Part shown: positions 16,179-24,420 of the stretch, in pieces | Layout: each line of letters opens with the position of its first letter | Position numbering within the stretch: the first letter of the stretch is position 1 | Source: an uncultured Bacteroidales bacterium | GTDB lineage: Bacteria > Bacteroidota > Bacteroidia > Bacteroidales > F082 | DNA: 64,000 bases | Assembly (NCBI GenBank): GCA_937896895.1 | Contig: CALBNV010000102.1 | Location: 3,712 to 67,711, forward strand | Direction of reading: 5' to 3' | Position numbers and translations under genes: made by a program | Notes under the pieces: generated by a model | What the model was told of the DNA's origin: nothing | The model's input: the letters and a program-made list of their open reading frames with translations, nothing else | Databases searched by the model: none

Positions 16179-17018
16179 ATGAGCGACAAAAGCGAAATAG
16201 TAATGTATCAACCCGATGAAGAAGTCAAATTGGAAGTCCGAATTGAAGAGGACACCGTTTGGCTGAACCGTCAGCAGTTGGCTATTTTGTTTGGCAGAGA
16301 TGTAAAAACAATAGGCAAACATATACATAATGCATTAAAAGAAGAATTGTCTGGCATTTCAGTTGTCGCAAATTTTGCGACAACTGCATCTGACGGTAAA
16401 ACATATCAGGTGGAATATTTTAATCTTGACATGATCCTTTCTGTTGGTTACAGAGTCAAATCATCAAGAGGTGTTGAATTCAGACGTTGGGCGAACTCCG
16501 TTCTGAAAGAGTATTTGCTTCGCGGTTATTCTATCAACCAACGATTTGAGAGACTTGAGCAGCGTGTTGCTGATACCGAAAACAAGATTGAGTTCTTTGT
16601 CCGCACATCGCTTCCGCCCGTGGAAGGTATTTTCTATGACGGGCAGATATTTGACGCATACAAGTTTGTGAATGATTTGATTCGCAGTGCAAAACGACGT
16701 ATTGTGTTGATAGACAATTATATTGATGATTCTGTATTTGCCATGCTTGACAAACGAGCGGACAATATAAAGGCTTATATTTACACAAAAGAGATAGACA
16801 ACAAGCTGAAAATTGATATTGACAAGCACAACAGTCAATACAGGAAGATAGATGTCTGTGTATTCAAGAATTCACACGACAGGTTTTTGATTGTTGACAA
16901 CGATGTATATCATATCGGGGCATCCATTAAAGACTTGGGCAAACGTTGGTTTGCTTTCAGCAAAATGGTAATCCCCGCAGATGAAATTATTAAACAATTA
17001 AATATTAAAAACAATTAA
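16179..17018 (+). CDS. RhuM-type DNA-binding protein with PLD-like C-terminus
   Basis: 279 aa from ATG 16179; the TTG three codons earlier is less likely. The N-terminal part is RhuM/virulence-protein type: 'EDTVWLNRQQLAILFGRDVK', 'GKHIHNALKEEL', 'YFNLDMILSVGYRV', 'FRRWANSVLKEYLLRGYSIN'. A coiled segment follows. The C-terminal domain ('RRIVLIDNYIDDSVFAML', 'SHDRFLIVDNDVYHIGASIK') matches the small phospholipase-D-like domain often fused to RhuM in Bacteroidota. Such genes sit beside restriction systems; the role is not proven. It lies directly before the adenine methylase locus, inside the 26-bp repeats. Confidence 0.75.
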   Translation: MSDKSEIVMYQPDEEVKLEVRIEEDTVWLNRQQLAILFGRDVKTIGKHIHNALKEELSGISVVANFATTASDGKTYQVEYFNLDMILSVGYRVKSSRGVEFRRWANSVLKEYLLRGYSINQRFERLEQRVADTENKIEFFVRTSLPPVEGIFYDGQIFDAYKFVNDLIRSAKRRIVLIDNYIDDSVFAMLDKRADNIKAYIYTKEIDNKLKIDIDKHNSQYRKIDVCVFKNSHDRFLIVDNDVYHIGASIKDLGKRWFAFSKMVIPADEIIKQLNIKNN

Positions 17019-17038
17019 ACAGAAAAAAACTTTTAATT

Positions 17039-17064
17039 TAACATATTATAAATCATAGCGTTTG
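17039..17064 (+). repeat. 26-bp direct repeat, right copy
   Basis: Partner of 16147-16172 with one mismatch; it follows the RhuM-PLD stop by 20 bp. Confidence 0.7.
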
Positions 17065-17088
17065 CTGCTATTCTGAAATCATTCCAAA

Positions 17089-17225
17089 GCTTGGCCGCAT
17101 AGGAATTCACATCAGACGGTAGAGCAAACCCACGGAATACGTGGGCGAGCTTATCTGATGTGGAGGGTCAGGCCAAGCACCCGGAATGTGGATAAGTTTC
17201 GTCCACGTTTCTTTTGTGCTTGGCC
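17089..17225 (+). ncRNA. structured leader with mutually exclusive stems before the methylase
   Basis: Three nested perfect stems are visible: 17089-17096 with 17171-17178, 17108-17116 with 17154-17162, and 17129-17134 with 17140-17145. The segment 17171-17180 (GGCCAAGCAC) can instead pair over 10 bp with 17216-17225, just ahead of ATG 17244. A small stem (GTGGA/TCCAC, about 17188-17205) lies inside that second fold. The two folds exclude each other, which is the layout of an attenuator or translational switch. A recombination-site hairpin is the alternative. The structure is seen; the function is inferred. Confidence 0.45.
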
Positions 17226-17243
17226 TGCAAGGTTTTAGGGAAA

Positions 17244-17912
17244 ATGGCAGATGCGCCTAAAACCGAACAAATGCCCGAAAACACCCAAGTGAAATCGAAA
17301 AAGCGGGTGGCTGACCACGGCGAGGTGTTCACCAACCCGCGCGAGGTGAATGCCATGCTCGACCTTGTGAAGGACGAAACACTTCGCATTGACAGCCGTT
17401 TCCTTGAACCCGCTTGCGGCGACGGTAATTTCCTCATCGAAATCCTGCGCCGCAAAATGTCGGTCGTCGGCCAGCGTTACGCCGGCGCCGAATGGAAGAA
17501 ATACGCTTTGCAGGCTGTCGCTTCCATCTATGGCATTGAATTGCTGTCCGATAATGCCGAGCAATGCCGCCAGCGCTTGTACGACTTTGTAGCACAAATC
17601 GCCGTACAAACGCAAAATGTTGCGTCCCTACAGCAGACCGACGAATTTTTACAAAACATCCGTTACCTGTTGCAACGTAACATCGTGCAGGGTGATGCCC
17701 TCACTTACACGGCTGCCGATGGCAAGCCTATTGTGTTCAGCGAGTGGACTTTTGTGGGCGACAAGGTGCAACGGCGCGATTTCCAGTTCGATTTCTTGGT
17801 CAAAAAGGAACATCAATATTCGCTCTTCGACGAAAATGGCGATGCCCAGCAGTTTGACGAGCCTGTGCGAGAGTTTCCTTTGGTTCATTACACCAAAATC
17901 CAAACGCTATGA
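17244..17912 (+). CDS. adenine-specific DNA methylase, N-terminal-type subunit
   Basis: 222 aa from ATG 17244. It has the SAM-binding motif I 'FLEPACGDGNFLIEIL' after a leader typical of this family ('HGEVFTNPREVNAMLDLV'). No NPPY motif is present, so it is not a complete methylase on its own. The stop overlaps the next start (ATGA at 17909-17912), so the two ORFs are coupled and probably form one enzyme. It belongs to a restriction locus that once included the helicase remnant at 20429. Confidence 0.75.
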   Translation: MADAPKTEQMPENTQVKSKKRVADHGEVFTNPREVNAMLDLVKDETLRIDSRFLEPACGDGNFLIEILRRKMSVVGQRYAGAEWKKYALQAVASIYGIELLSDNAEQCRQRLYDFVAQIAVQTQNVASLQQTDEFLQNIRYLLQRNIVQGDALTYTAADGKPIVFSEWTFVGDKVQRRDFQFDFLVKKEHQYSLFDENGDAQQFDEPVREFPLVHYTKIQTL

Positions 17913-19404
17913 AGAAGACTGTTTCCGACATCTTGAATTGTCTGGCCAACCTGAGCAGCGACGAGGTTTTCACTTCGCCCGAACTGGCCAATCGGATGCT
18001 CGACATGCTTCCGCAAGACATTTTCAGCGACCCGAACGCCAAGTTTCTCGACCCGTGCAGCAAAAGCGGTGTCTTTCTGCGCGAAATCGTCAAGCGGCTC
18101 ATGGCGGGTTTGGAGGCGCGAATTCCCGATTTGCAGCAGCGCATCGACCATATCATGAGCAAGCAACTGTTTGGCATAGCGCTCACGCAACTCACCGCCG
18201 AGATGAGTCGCCGCACTATTTATTGTGCCAAAAAAGCCGATGGAAAATACTCTGTGGCCAGTTGCTTCAGAAACGAGCAGGGCAACCTGCGTTACATGCG
18301 TTGCGAGCATATTTGGGCAAATGGGAAATGCAGCCAATGCGGAGCCAACCGTGCGCAATACGACCGCGATGAAACGGCTGAAAACTATGCTTATCCATTC
18401 ATTCACAAAAACATAAACGAAATTTTCAAGAATATGCAATTCGATGTCATTATAGGGAATCCGCCGTATCAACTTAATGTTGGAGTTGAGAAAGACAACT
18501 ACGCAGTTGCCATTTATGATAAATTTGTTAAGCAAGCTAAAAAATTAAATCCACGTTATCTATCTATGATTATTCCTGCACGATGGTATGCTGGTGGTCG
18601 AGGATTGGATGAGTTTAGAGACGAGATGCTACATGATAAACATATTGTTAAATTGATAGACTTTCCCAATGCCGTTGATTGTTTTCCAGGAGGTGATATT
18701 GCAGGAGGTGTTTGCTTTTTTTGTGGGATAGAGATAATATGTCTGATCGTGAAGTAACAATGTTAAGGAGTGGCAATGAGCCATCAACAATGCGTCGGCC
18801 TCTTCTAGAACTTGGGTGTAATACATTTATTCGTTTTAATTCTGCAATTAATATTTTACGTAAAATAAAACAGCAACAACAATCATCTTTTTCAGATTTA
18901 GTTAGTCCGCAAACTCCATTTGGATTTGTATCCTCCTTTTCAGATTATCAAAGTCGGCCGTTCCCAGATGCAATATCAATTCATACAGTAAATGGATTGG
19001 GATATATTAAATTGTCACAAATATTAAAAAATGTTCAATTGGTAGCTCATTGGAAAGTTTATATTTCAAAATCATATGGAGAGCGTGGTTCTTATCCATA
19101 TCGTTTTTTAGCAAAACCGCACATAGGGGAACCGAATACTTGTTGCACTCAAACTTACTTAATGATTGGCCCATTTGAAAGTAAAATAGAATGTGAAAAT
19201 GTTATATCATATATCAATACAAAATTTTTCCGCTTTTGTATTATGCAGAAGAAAAACACGCAGGATGCGATGAGACAAGTTTATCAATTCGTTCCTCTCC
19301 AAGACTTTTCCCATCCGTGGACGGACGAGATGCTTTACGAGAAATACGGTTTGACGGAAGAGGAAATCAACTTCATAGAATCGATGATAAAACCGATGGA
19401 ATGA
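17909..19404 (+). pseudogene. adenine-specific methylase (NPPY), frameshifted at a T7 tract
   Basis: The first part (17909-18757) has a degenerate motif I 'FLDPCSKSGVFLREIV', a Cys cluster ('CEHIWANGKCSQCG') that could bind zinc, and the catalytic 'VIIGNPPYQLN'. Reading then leaves frame at T7 (18716-18722). With one more T the chain continues 'GGVCFFLWDRDNMSDREV' into the second ORF (up to 19404), which gives the target-recognition half. The intact protein would be about 498 aa. Either the tract is a phase-variable switch, or the gene is dead, or the base call is wrong. Confidence 0.75.
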
Positions 19405-19457
19405 CATAAACAAGCAAAACGTTCTTTGAAATACTGAAGACTATTAACTGAACGCAA

Positions 19458-19843
19458 GACCTCGAAGAGGTCACACCTCAATAACCCTACACCAGCGGAG
19501 CGCAGTGTAGGGCTGTACAGGACAGCGGAGCGCAGTGTAGGGCTGCACAGGACAGCACAGGGCAGCACAGGGCTGTGTAGGACAGTGCAGGGCAGACCCA
19601 ACCCTGAGGGAATCCGGCAGGCGGCCTCGAAGAGGCCCGATCTCTGTAACCCTACACCAGCGGAGCGCAGTGTAGGGCTGCACAGGAGGACAGCACAGCG
19701 CAGTGTAGGGCTGTGCAGGACAGGACAGCGCAGTGCAGGGCTGTGCAGGACAGGGCTGCAAACTACGGGACCTGGTCGCATAAACCCTACACTACGGGCA
19801 AGCCCTCGTGCAGGGATACTGAAATCGCCTCTCTCCGAGAGGC
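19458..19843 (+). repeat. REP-like cluster of GC-rich palindromes next to a RAYT gene
   Basis: A GC-rich island in AT-rich surroundings. It holds two identical 33-nt copies (19483-19515, 19648-19680), each with inverted arms CCCTACAC / GTGTAGGG. It also has three short palindromes with a CCTC..GAGG core (19458-19472, 19623-19637, 19827-19843) and many degenerate GGACAGC(A/G)CAG-like units between them. There is no coding pattern on either strand. The neighbouring RAYT-type transposase suggests a REP/BIME-like element group. Confidence 0.65.
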
Positions 19844-19901
19844 TGCGGATGACGGCAAACAAAAAAAGTATGCGCATTGATAAACCTATCGTAAAAACAA
19901 A

Positions 19902-19909
19902 TATCTTTG
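19902..19909 (+). promoter_or_regulatory. -7 box of the RAYT-type transposase
   Basis: TATCTTTG lies 10 nt before ATG 19920; the transcript is nearly leaderless. Confidence 0.6.
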
Positions 19910-19919
19910 CGGAAAAATT

Positions 19920-20369
19920 ATGAGTTATACAAAGTTATATTATCACATCGTCATTCGCACTTATAGGAGTGGGTTGTCTATCAACATAGAGCATGAAAAA
20001 GAACTTTATGCCTATATGATGGGCTTTATCAACAATATGAATGCCAAGTTGTTACGCATCGGCGGAATGCCCGACCACATTCACTTGTTTGTGTCCTTGC
20101 CGGCAACATTGCCAGTAGCGGAATTTGTCCAAAAACTCAAGGTTTCGTCCAGTAAATGGCTGAAAACGAATTCTAATTTCCCGTTGTTTGACGGTTGGGG
20201 AAGAGAATATGCCGCATTCTCCTATTGCGAGCGTGATAAAGATATGATTGTCAATTATATAAAAAAGCAAAAAGAACACCACATGAAAGAGAATTTTCCC
20301 GATGAATACAGGAAATTCCTGACCGACAATGGCATGACAATCAACGAGCTATATTTCCTAAAAGATTAG
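19920..20369 (+). CDS. IS200-like Y1 transposase, REP-associated (RAYT) type
   Basis: 149 aa. The HUH metal motif is 'MPDHIHLFVSLP' and the catalytic tyrosine lies in 'MIVNYIKKQKEHH'. The start 'YTKLYYHIVIRTY' is the usual strand of the family. These enzymes nick single-stranded DNA at hairpins. The gene lies immediately downstream of the palindrome cluster and between the methylase and helicase remnants of a restriction locus, so it probably inserted there. It looks intact. Confidence 0.85.
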   Translation: MSYTKLYYHIVIRTYRSGLSINIEHEKELYAYMMGFINNMNAKLLRIGGMPDHIHLFVSLPATLPVAEFVQKLKVSSSKWLKTNSNFPLFDGWGREYAAFSYCERDKDMIVNYIKKQKEHHMKENFPDEYRKFLTDNGMTINELYFLKD

Positions 20370-20428
20370 ATGTTCAGCGATGGTCTTCAGCATTTCGTTC
20401 AAAGTAATACTTAAACGGAATTATACAC

Positions 20429-21096
20429 ATGAAGACACAACAAGAAATCCTGCCTGAATACAGGCGTTTTACGCCGCAGATCTTCGCCTACAGCGACACG
20501 CATTTTCCTGGCCAGCTGAAGATTGGCGACACTACGCGCGAAGATGTCAACGTGCGCATTGAGGAGCAGCATCCTATCATTACGCCCGGAAAAACCTACC
20601 GGTTGGAGTGGTCTGACACCGCTTTCTACGCCGATGGCAGCGGCAACTATTTCCGCGACCATGCCGTACACGAAGTTCTGCGTAAAAATGGCTTCGAAAA
20701 CACCGCCGGTGAATGGTTCCGCTGCACGCTCGATGACGTGGAAAACGCCTATCAGTCGGTGAAATACCGCACACACTTTGAACCAAAACGCACTCTCGAT
20801 TTCGGAATGCGCGAGGAGCAGAAAAAGGCGGTGGAGATGACGTCTGAATATTTCCGGACCGCACCGCACCACGATGGTGAGCCGCTGCATTTTCTGTGGA
20901 ATGCCAAAATGCGTTTCGGCAAGACTTTCACGGCCTATCAGCTGGCGAAGAAAATGGAAGCAAAACGAGTGTTGGTGCTCACTTTCAAGCCCGCTGTGGA
21001 AGGCGCTTGGCGCGACGACATTTTGCAACACGTTGATTTTGAAAGATGGCAGTTCTTCAGCTCCCACGACGGCGGCTCGCCCAATGATCTGGATCT
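20429..21096 (+). pseudogene. N-terminal fragment of a GIY-YIG-like / SF2 helicase restriction protein
   Basis: The reading frame starts 'PEYRRFTPQIFAYSDTHFPG' and 'LKIGDTTREDVNVRI', a GIY-YIG/T5orf172-like nuclease head. A helicase Walker A follows, 'FLWNAKMRFGKTFTAYQLAK', then 'VLVLTFKPAVEGAW'. Homology stops near 21096, where IS sequence in the opposite orientation begins; the frame runs on to 21211 only by chance. Walker B and the rest of the helicase are missing. A probable C-terminal piece is at 22680-22961. The gene would have been the restriction subunit of the locus that begins at 17244. Confidence 0.65.
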
Positions 21097-21276
21097 GGCA
21101 AATTCCGCAATCGTCTGCTTCCCGTCCTGGTATAAAGACCAGATCTCTTCTTCGGAGGGCTTGGACCCACTGCCGAACCTTCTTCCGCAATTCTGGCATT
21201 TGTATTGCTGAACGCCCTTCCTTTGACCGTTCTTCTTCGTGAGTTGTGAACAACAAGCCGGACATTTTTTTTTCAT
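21097..21276 (-). mobile_element. N-terminal remnant of a zinc-ribbon (IS256-variant) transposase
   Basis: The minus strand from ATG 21276 encodes a four-cysteine zinc ribbon 'MKKKCPACCSQLTKKNG' and 'QQYKCQNCGRRFG', then 'EIWSLYQDGKQTIAEFA', the usual start of zinc-binding IS256-type transposases. The frame then enters the helicase gene. About 60 codons remain. The stretch 21277 to about 21470 is probably the rest of the IS end. Confidence 0.65.
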
Positions 21277-21340
21277 AAAACAGTATTTTTGAAGATTTTA
21301 AATCAGCTGCCAATGTAGTAAACATCGGACTTTTGGACAA

Positions 21341-21469
21341 GTCGCAGCCCGCAAAATGACCTATAGAGCATTTTCAAAGCTCAATTTTTTCCCTGAAAGT
21401 TTTTAATCGACCGGGATGCCTGTGTTTACAAAGCTTTCAGCCATGTCGCAGCCCGCATTTTGACCTATA
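21341..21469 (+). repeat. 25-bp direct repeats at the IS end
   Basis: 21341-21365 and 21445-21469 both read GTCGCAGCCCGCA-NNN-TGACCTATA, with AAA in one and TTT in the other. The second copy overlaps the last codons of the serine hydrolase gene, so it may mark the insertion boundary. Confidence 0.55.
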
Positions 21470-22450
21470 CGCCAGATTTAGTAGGGTTTGCTCAATGAAA
21501 TCAATCCGATTCAGCACTGACGGTTTGAAATAAGACGCAACGGCAACGGCCAGTTTTTCTTGTTCGTCAACATAGATGACGTTTCCACTGTTTCCGTTGG
21601 CGGTATAAATAGGCTTTTTGTCGTCGACAATCCACCAGAGCATTCCGTACTTCATGTTGCCGAACTTCTCGTCGGTTGTATGGGTCGGTGCGGTGATGGT
21701 TTTTATCCAATTGACCGAAACGATTTGTTTTCCGTTATTCATTCCGCCGTCAAGACAGAGTTGCCCGATTTTCGCCATGTCATCGGCTGAAAGGCAAAGT
21801 CCGTAGCCGGGAGTTCCTAATCCTTGTGGGTCGGCGAACCATACCTTTCCTTTCGGCTCTTTGCTGATGGTGAATTTCTTGTGTTCTTCGGCAGATTTGG
21901 CGTAAAAGTTTGTGCGTTCTTTGATGCCGATAGGCTCAAAAAGAAACTGGTTGGCATAATCCACGGTTCTCATTTTGGTGACGCGATAAAGAATGCCCGA
22001 CAGAATATGAAGACAGACTGTCTGATAGTTGAACTCCTCCGTCAAGCCTTTCCGTCCACCGAGGAAGTCGAGCGAGGCGGTCAACCAGTTTTCGGATGTG
22101 CAGACTTTCGTCCAAGGGTCGCCTTTGCATTTGTAGGGTGCTTTCATCGTCATAAGGTGTTTGATGGTGACCTCTTGAATGGTTTTTTCACCTCGTTTTA
22201 TGGTGTAATCGGGAAAGTAGGAGAGAACCTTGTCGTCAACAGAACCAATCAGGCCTTGGTCGATGGCGATGCCCACAAGAAGTGCCACCACGCTTTTCGT
22301 GACCGACATGACGTGAACGCAGTCGTCGCGTTTGTAACCGTTCCATTCGTCGGAATAGATTTCTTTCCCGTTTTTCCTGACTACAATCTGACAGATGTTT
22401 GGTTCGTTTTCTTTGACAAACTCATGTAATTCTGATTGTTTCATATTCAT
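21437..22450 (-). CDS. class C beta-lactamase-like serine hydrolase
   Basis: 337 aa. The family SxxK motif is 'VMSVTKSVVALLVG', followed by a Tyr region ('FNYQTVCLHILSGIL') and 'GYGLCLSADDMAKIGQLCLD', typical of PF00144 beta-lactamase/esterase proteins. No signal peptide is evident, so it is probably a cytoplasmic esterase or peptidase rather than a resistance enzyme. The last about ten residues ('AYRSKCGLRHG') lie in the IS repeat, so the native C-terminus may have been replaced. It lies between the two halves of the broken helicase gene. Confidence 0.8.
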   Translation of the reverse strand: MNMKQSELHEFVKENEPNICQIVVRKNGKEIYSDEWNGYKRDDCVHVMSVTKSVVALLVGIAIDQGLIGSVDDKVLSYFPDYTIKRGEKTIQEVTIKHLMTMKAPYKCKGDPWTKVCTSENWLTASLDFLGGRKGLTEEFNYQTVCLHILSGILYRVTKMRTVDYANQFLFEPIGIKERTNFYAKSAEEHKKFTISKEPKGKVWFADPQGLGTPGYGLCLSADDMAKIGQLCLDGGMNNGKQIVSVNWIKTITAPTHTTDEKFGNMKYGMLWWIVDDKKPIYTANGNSGNVIYVDEQEKLAVAVASYFKPSVLNRIDFIEQTLLNLAYRSKCGLRHG

Positions 22451-22529
22451 TATACAATTTGTTGATTTTGATTGAATGTTATAAATACAAAGATAGTCAA
22501 TTTTGCTGGATTAGGGCAAAAAATCAGTA

Positions 22530-22623
22530 GAGACGCGATTCATCGCGTCTTTACAATCGGATTATATTATCACAAGAGAGACGCGATGAATCGCGTCTCT
22601 ACAATCGGATCATGTTATCACAA
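22530..22623 (+). repeat. two tandem 46-48-bp REP-like units
   Basis: 22530-22575 and 22578-22623 are near-identical. Each begins with the palindrome GAGACGCGAT-NN-ATCGCGTCT and continues with a shared tail ending TATCACAA. A related hairpin (AGAGACG...CGTCTCT) recurs at 52754-52777, so this is a dispersed family. Confidence 0.7.
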
Positions 22624-22679
22624 GGATTTATCTCACGCCGAGTTTCTTAGCAATCGCCTTCGGAATCATCCCGATTTTC

Positions 22680-22961
22680 ATGTATCTCACTGATTACCGC
22701 GAGGAAGCGCTGACCGACATCATCAGGAAACTGGAGCCGGAGCTGTTCCAGCGCGTCACGGGTCTGAGCATCGATGACTTCGAGTTGCTTCTCTCCGTCG
22801 GCGTTTTCAACAACTCGCAGATGAACGACGCCATCTTGAAGTTCCGCCGCTACGAAGACTCGTCGCTGGAATACACGGGCATCAACCGCCATGAAAACGA
22901 CAGCTACATCGGGGTCTTCGACGCGAAAGTCGCGGCAGACAGAGTCATCGTCGGAAAATGA
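22680..22961 (+). pseudogene. probable C-terminal remnant of the restriction helicase
   Basis: About 93 codons: 'DYREEALTDIIRKLEPEL' then 'FELLLSVGVFNNSQMNDAI' and 'FRRYEDSSLEYTGINRH'. This looks like the tail of large GIY-YIG/SF2 restriction helicases and lies on the same strand as the head at 20429. If both belong together, the middle of the gene was replaced by the IS fragment, the serine hydrolase gene and the REP-like units. It lacks its own promoter. Confidence 0.45.
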
Positions 22962-22966
22962 AGAAG

Positions 22967-23018
22967 AAGGCCTGGTCAAACTCGTGTTAGACCAGGCCTT
23001 GTATCAAGTCGGCTTTAC
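22967..23018 (-). pseudogene. short idi-derived fragment, now a hairpin between convergent genes
   Basis: On the minus strand it reads 'KADLIQGLV', a stop, then 'HEFDQAFF'. This matches 'KADVMQGLTEHEFDHVFV' of the intact idi gene at 25856-26371. Sixteen bases (TGGTCAAACTCGTGTT) are identical in both copies. The segment also contains a perfect 11-bp stem, AAGGCCTGGTC (22967-22977) with GACCAGGCCTT (22990-23000), absent from idi. It lies between convergent genes and could act as a terminator, although no clear T run follows. Confidence 0.6.
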
Positions 23019-23036
23019 AGACAAATCTTCCAATCC

Positions 23037-24014
23037 TCAATCAAATATATTTTGCAGTTCGCCATTGAATTTTATTGCGAAATCATGCTGTTCGGAGCCT
23101 TTTGTCACAACAATGTTTTCTGAAGAAATATTGTAATGCGTGTCCCCGTCTTTTTCAATATATAAAGTACCTTCAGTGCCCATAAACGACTGTTCGATGG
23201 CAGCTTTTGGATTCGCCAAGAACTCTATGATATTTACGTCCGTCATGTAGGCCACATTCGGGAGCATTAGCACCGGGTCGATGTGGACGTCAAAAGTTCC
23301 CGCAGGGAAATCCATCGCTGGGGAGAGCAGTGCGACAACGTTTGTCCTGGTTGTGTCTGTCGCAGCAGGATCGTTTTCGCAGAAGAAAGCTATGGAGAAG
23401 TCACGGCCTTCAAATGAGGATGTCAGCAACATCGGGACTTTGATGTCATGCGATTCTCCATCAATGGTAAATGAGGCCTCCGTCGGTGGCGTTGGGACAA
23501 CGGGCATCGAATATGTCCCGTCATAGTAAAGTTCAAAATCAACAGTTTCGCCAGAAAAAACGAGTTCTTCGTTGGTCATTTTCACACCGCTTGTGGTAAT
23601 CCGTATGTTATTTCCTTCGCCGGTGATTTTTGCAGAGCCTTCCGTCGCGAAGTATGCGTTTTTAAGCATTTCATCGACAGATGTCGTTCCGTTACCGGTC
23701 ATGGCGAGCAACATGGGGGTCGTTTCTGTGAGAATGACAGAGAGTCCCATGTCGCCTGTTTGAATTTCACCGCCAAGGAATATGAATCCAACGGCATCGG
23801 AAATGTCGTTTTCCGACTTTCTGATGAGGAGCATTGTACAGTCTTTCCCTTGAACGGTCACTTTGCCCGCCAAGGCACAGCCCAAATCATAAGTGTTGCC
23901 GTCAAGTTTGAAGGCGTTGCTGACGGACGGATTGTCGTCATCGCTTTTGCTGCAGGATGTGAATGACAGCATCGCTGCGGCAAGCATCATGAATGATAAG
24001 AATAACTTTTTCAT
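23037..24014 (-). CDS. lipoprotein of unknown function
   Basis: 325 aa from ATG 24014. Signal peptide and lipobox 'MMLAAAMLSFTSC', then an acidic 'SKSDDDNPS' that favours surface export in Bacteroidota. The body has two similar beta-rich halves starting 'AFKLDGNTYDLGCALAGKV' and 'SFTIDGESHDIKVPMLLTS', so it looks like an internal duplication. No known domain recognised. Confidence 0.7.
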   Translation of the reverse strand: MKKLFLSFMMLAAAMLSFTSCSKSDDDNPSVSNAFKLDGNTYDLGCALAGKVTVQGKDCTMLLIRKSENDISDAVGFIFLGGEIQTGDMGLSVILTETTPMLLAMTGNGTTSVDEMLKNAYFATEGSAKITGEGNNIRITTSGVKMTNEELVFSGETVDFELYYDGTYSMPVVPTPPTEASFTIDGESHDIKVPMLLTSSFEGRDFSIAFFCENDPAATDTTRTNVVALLSPAMDFPAGTFDVHIDPVLMLPNVAYMTDVNIIEFLANPKAAIEQSFMGTEGTLYIEKDGDTHYNISSENIVVTKGSEQHDFAIKFNGELQNIFD

Positions 24015-24084
24015 TTTTTTGATATTAAACAGTTTTTTAATGCAAACGAAATGAACAAAACACTCTAATTGTGTCAACTACACT

Positions 24085-24124
24085 AAAAAATGAGTTTGAT
24101 AATAATATGTCGAACTCATTTTTT
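24085..24124 (-). terminator. bidirectional terminator hairpin
   Basis: AAAAAATGAGTTTGA (24085-24099) pairs with TCGAACTCATTTTTT (24110-24124) around a 10-nt AT loop. The T run on either strand suits the end of the small lipoprotein gene (minus). Confidence 0.75.
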
Positions 24125-24172
24125 AACCTGACAAATGACGTTATCTATCTAACGTTTTGTTCAAAATCGGCA

Positions 24173-24307
24173 TTAATTCAGTCCAACACCGATTTCAATA
24201 ATGTTTTTAACATTCACCACGGGGAGGGACCTGTCATCCTTTTTACAATTTGTAAAAAGCGTCATTCCACCAACTAAAAGCAGAACTGCTATTAATACTT
24301 TTTTCAT
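24173..24307 (-). CDS. 44-aa small lipoprotein
   Basis: ATG 24307 to TAA 24173: 'MKKVLIAVLLLVGGMTLFTN' followed by the lipobox cysteine and 'KKDDRSLPVV'. It has its own promoter (24413-24420) and terminator (24085-24124), which supports a real gene. The mature part is only about 23 residues. It could instead be the head of a truncated lipoprotein. Confidence 0.55.
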   Translation of the reverse strand: MKKVLIAVLLLVGGMTLFTNCKKDDRSLPVVNVKNIIEIGVGLN

Positions 24308-24412
24308 TGTAATTTATTTTTAATGCATGGACTTCTGTTTTTGCTTTTTCCACGCCGCCCTTCTGAATTTCGCGAAGTCCGTTTAACGAAATCCAAAATG
24401 GAAACGACGCTG

Positions 24413-24420
24413 CAAAGTTA
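24413..24420 (-). promoter_or_regulatory. -7 box of the small lipoprotein gene
   Basis: The minus strand reads TAACTTTG about 106 nt before ATG 24307. The same octamer precedes the lipase gene. Confidence 0.5.

Noticed and set aside
19458..19843. CRISPR-like array
   Set aside because: Repeat spacing is irregular, the units are themselves palindromic and overlapping, there are no unique spacers of even length and no cas gene is in the window.
21437..22450. Antibiotic-resistance beta-lactamase
   Set aside because: It has SxxK and the PF00144 layout but no signal peptide and no clear KTG-type third motif; a general serine hydrolase is the safer call.
22967..23000. Ordinary Rho-independent terminator
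   Set aside because: The stem is perfect but there is no T run on either side, and the sequence is clearly derived from idi, so it is listed as a gene fragment with possible terminator use.
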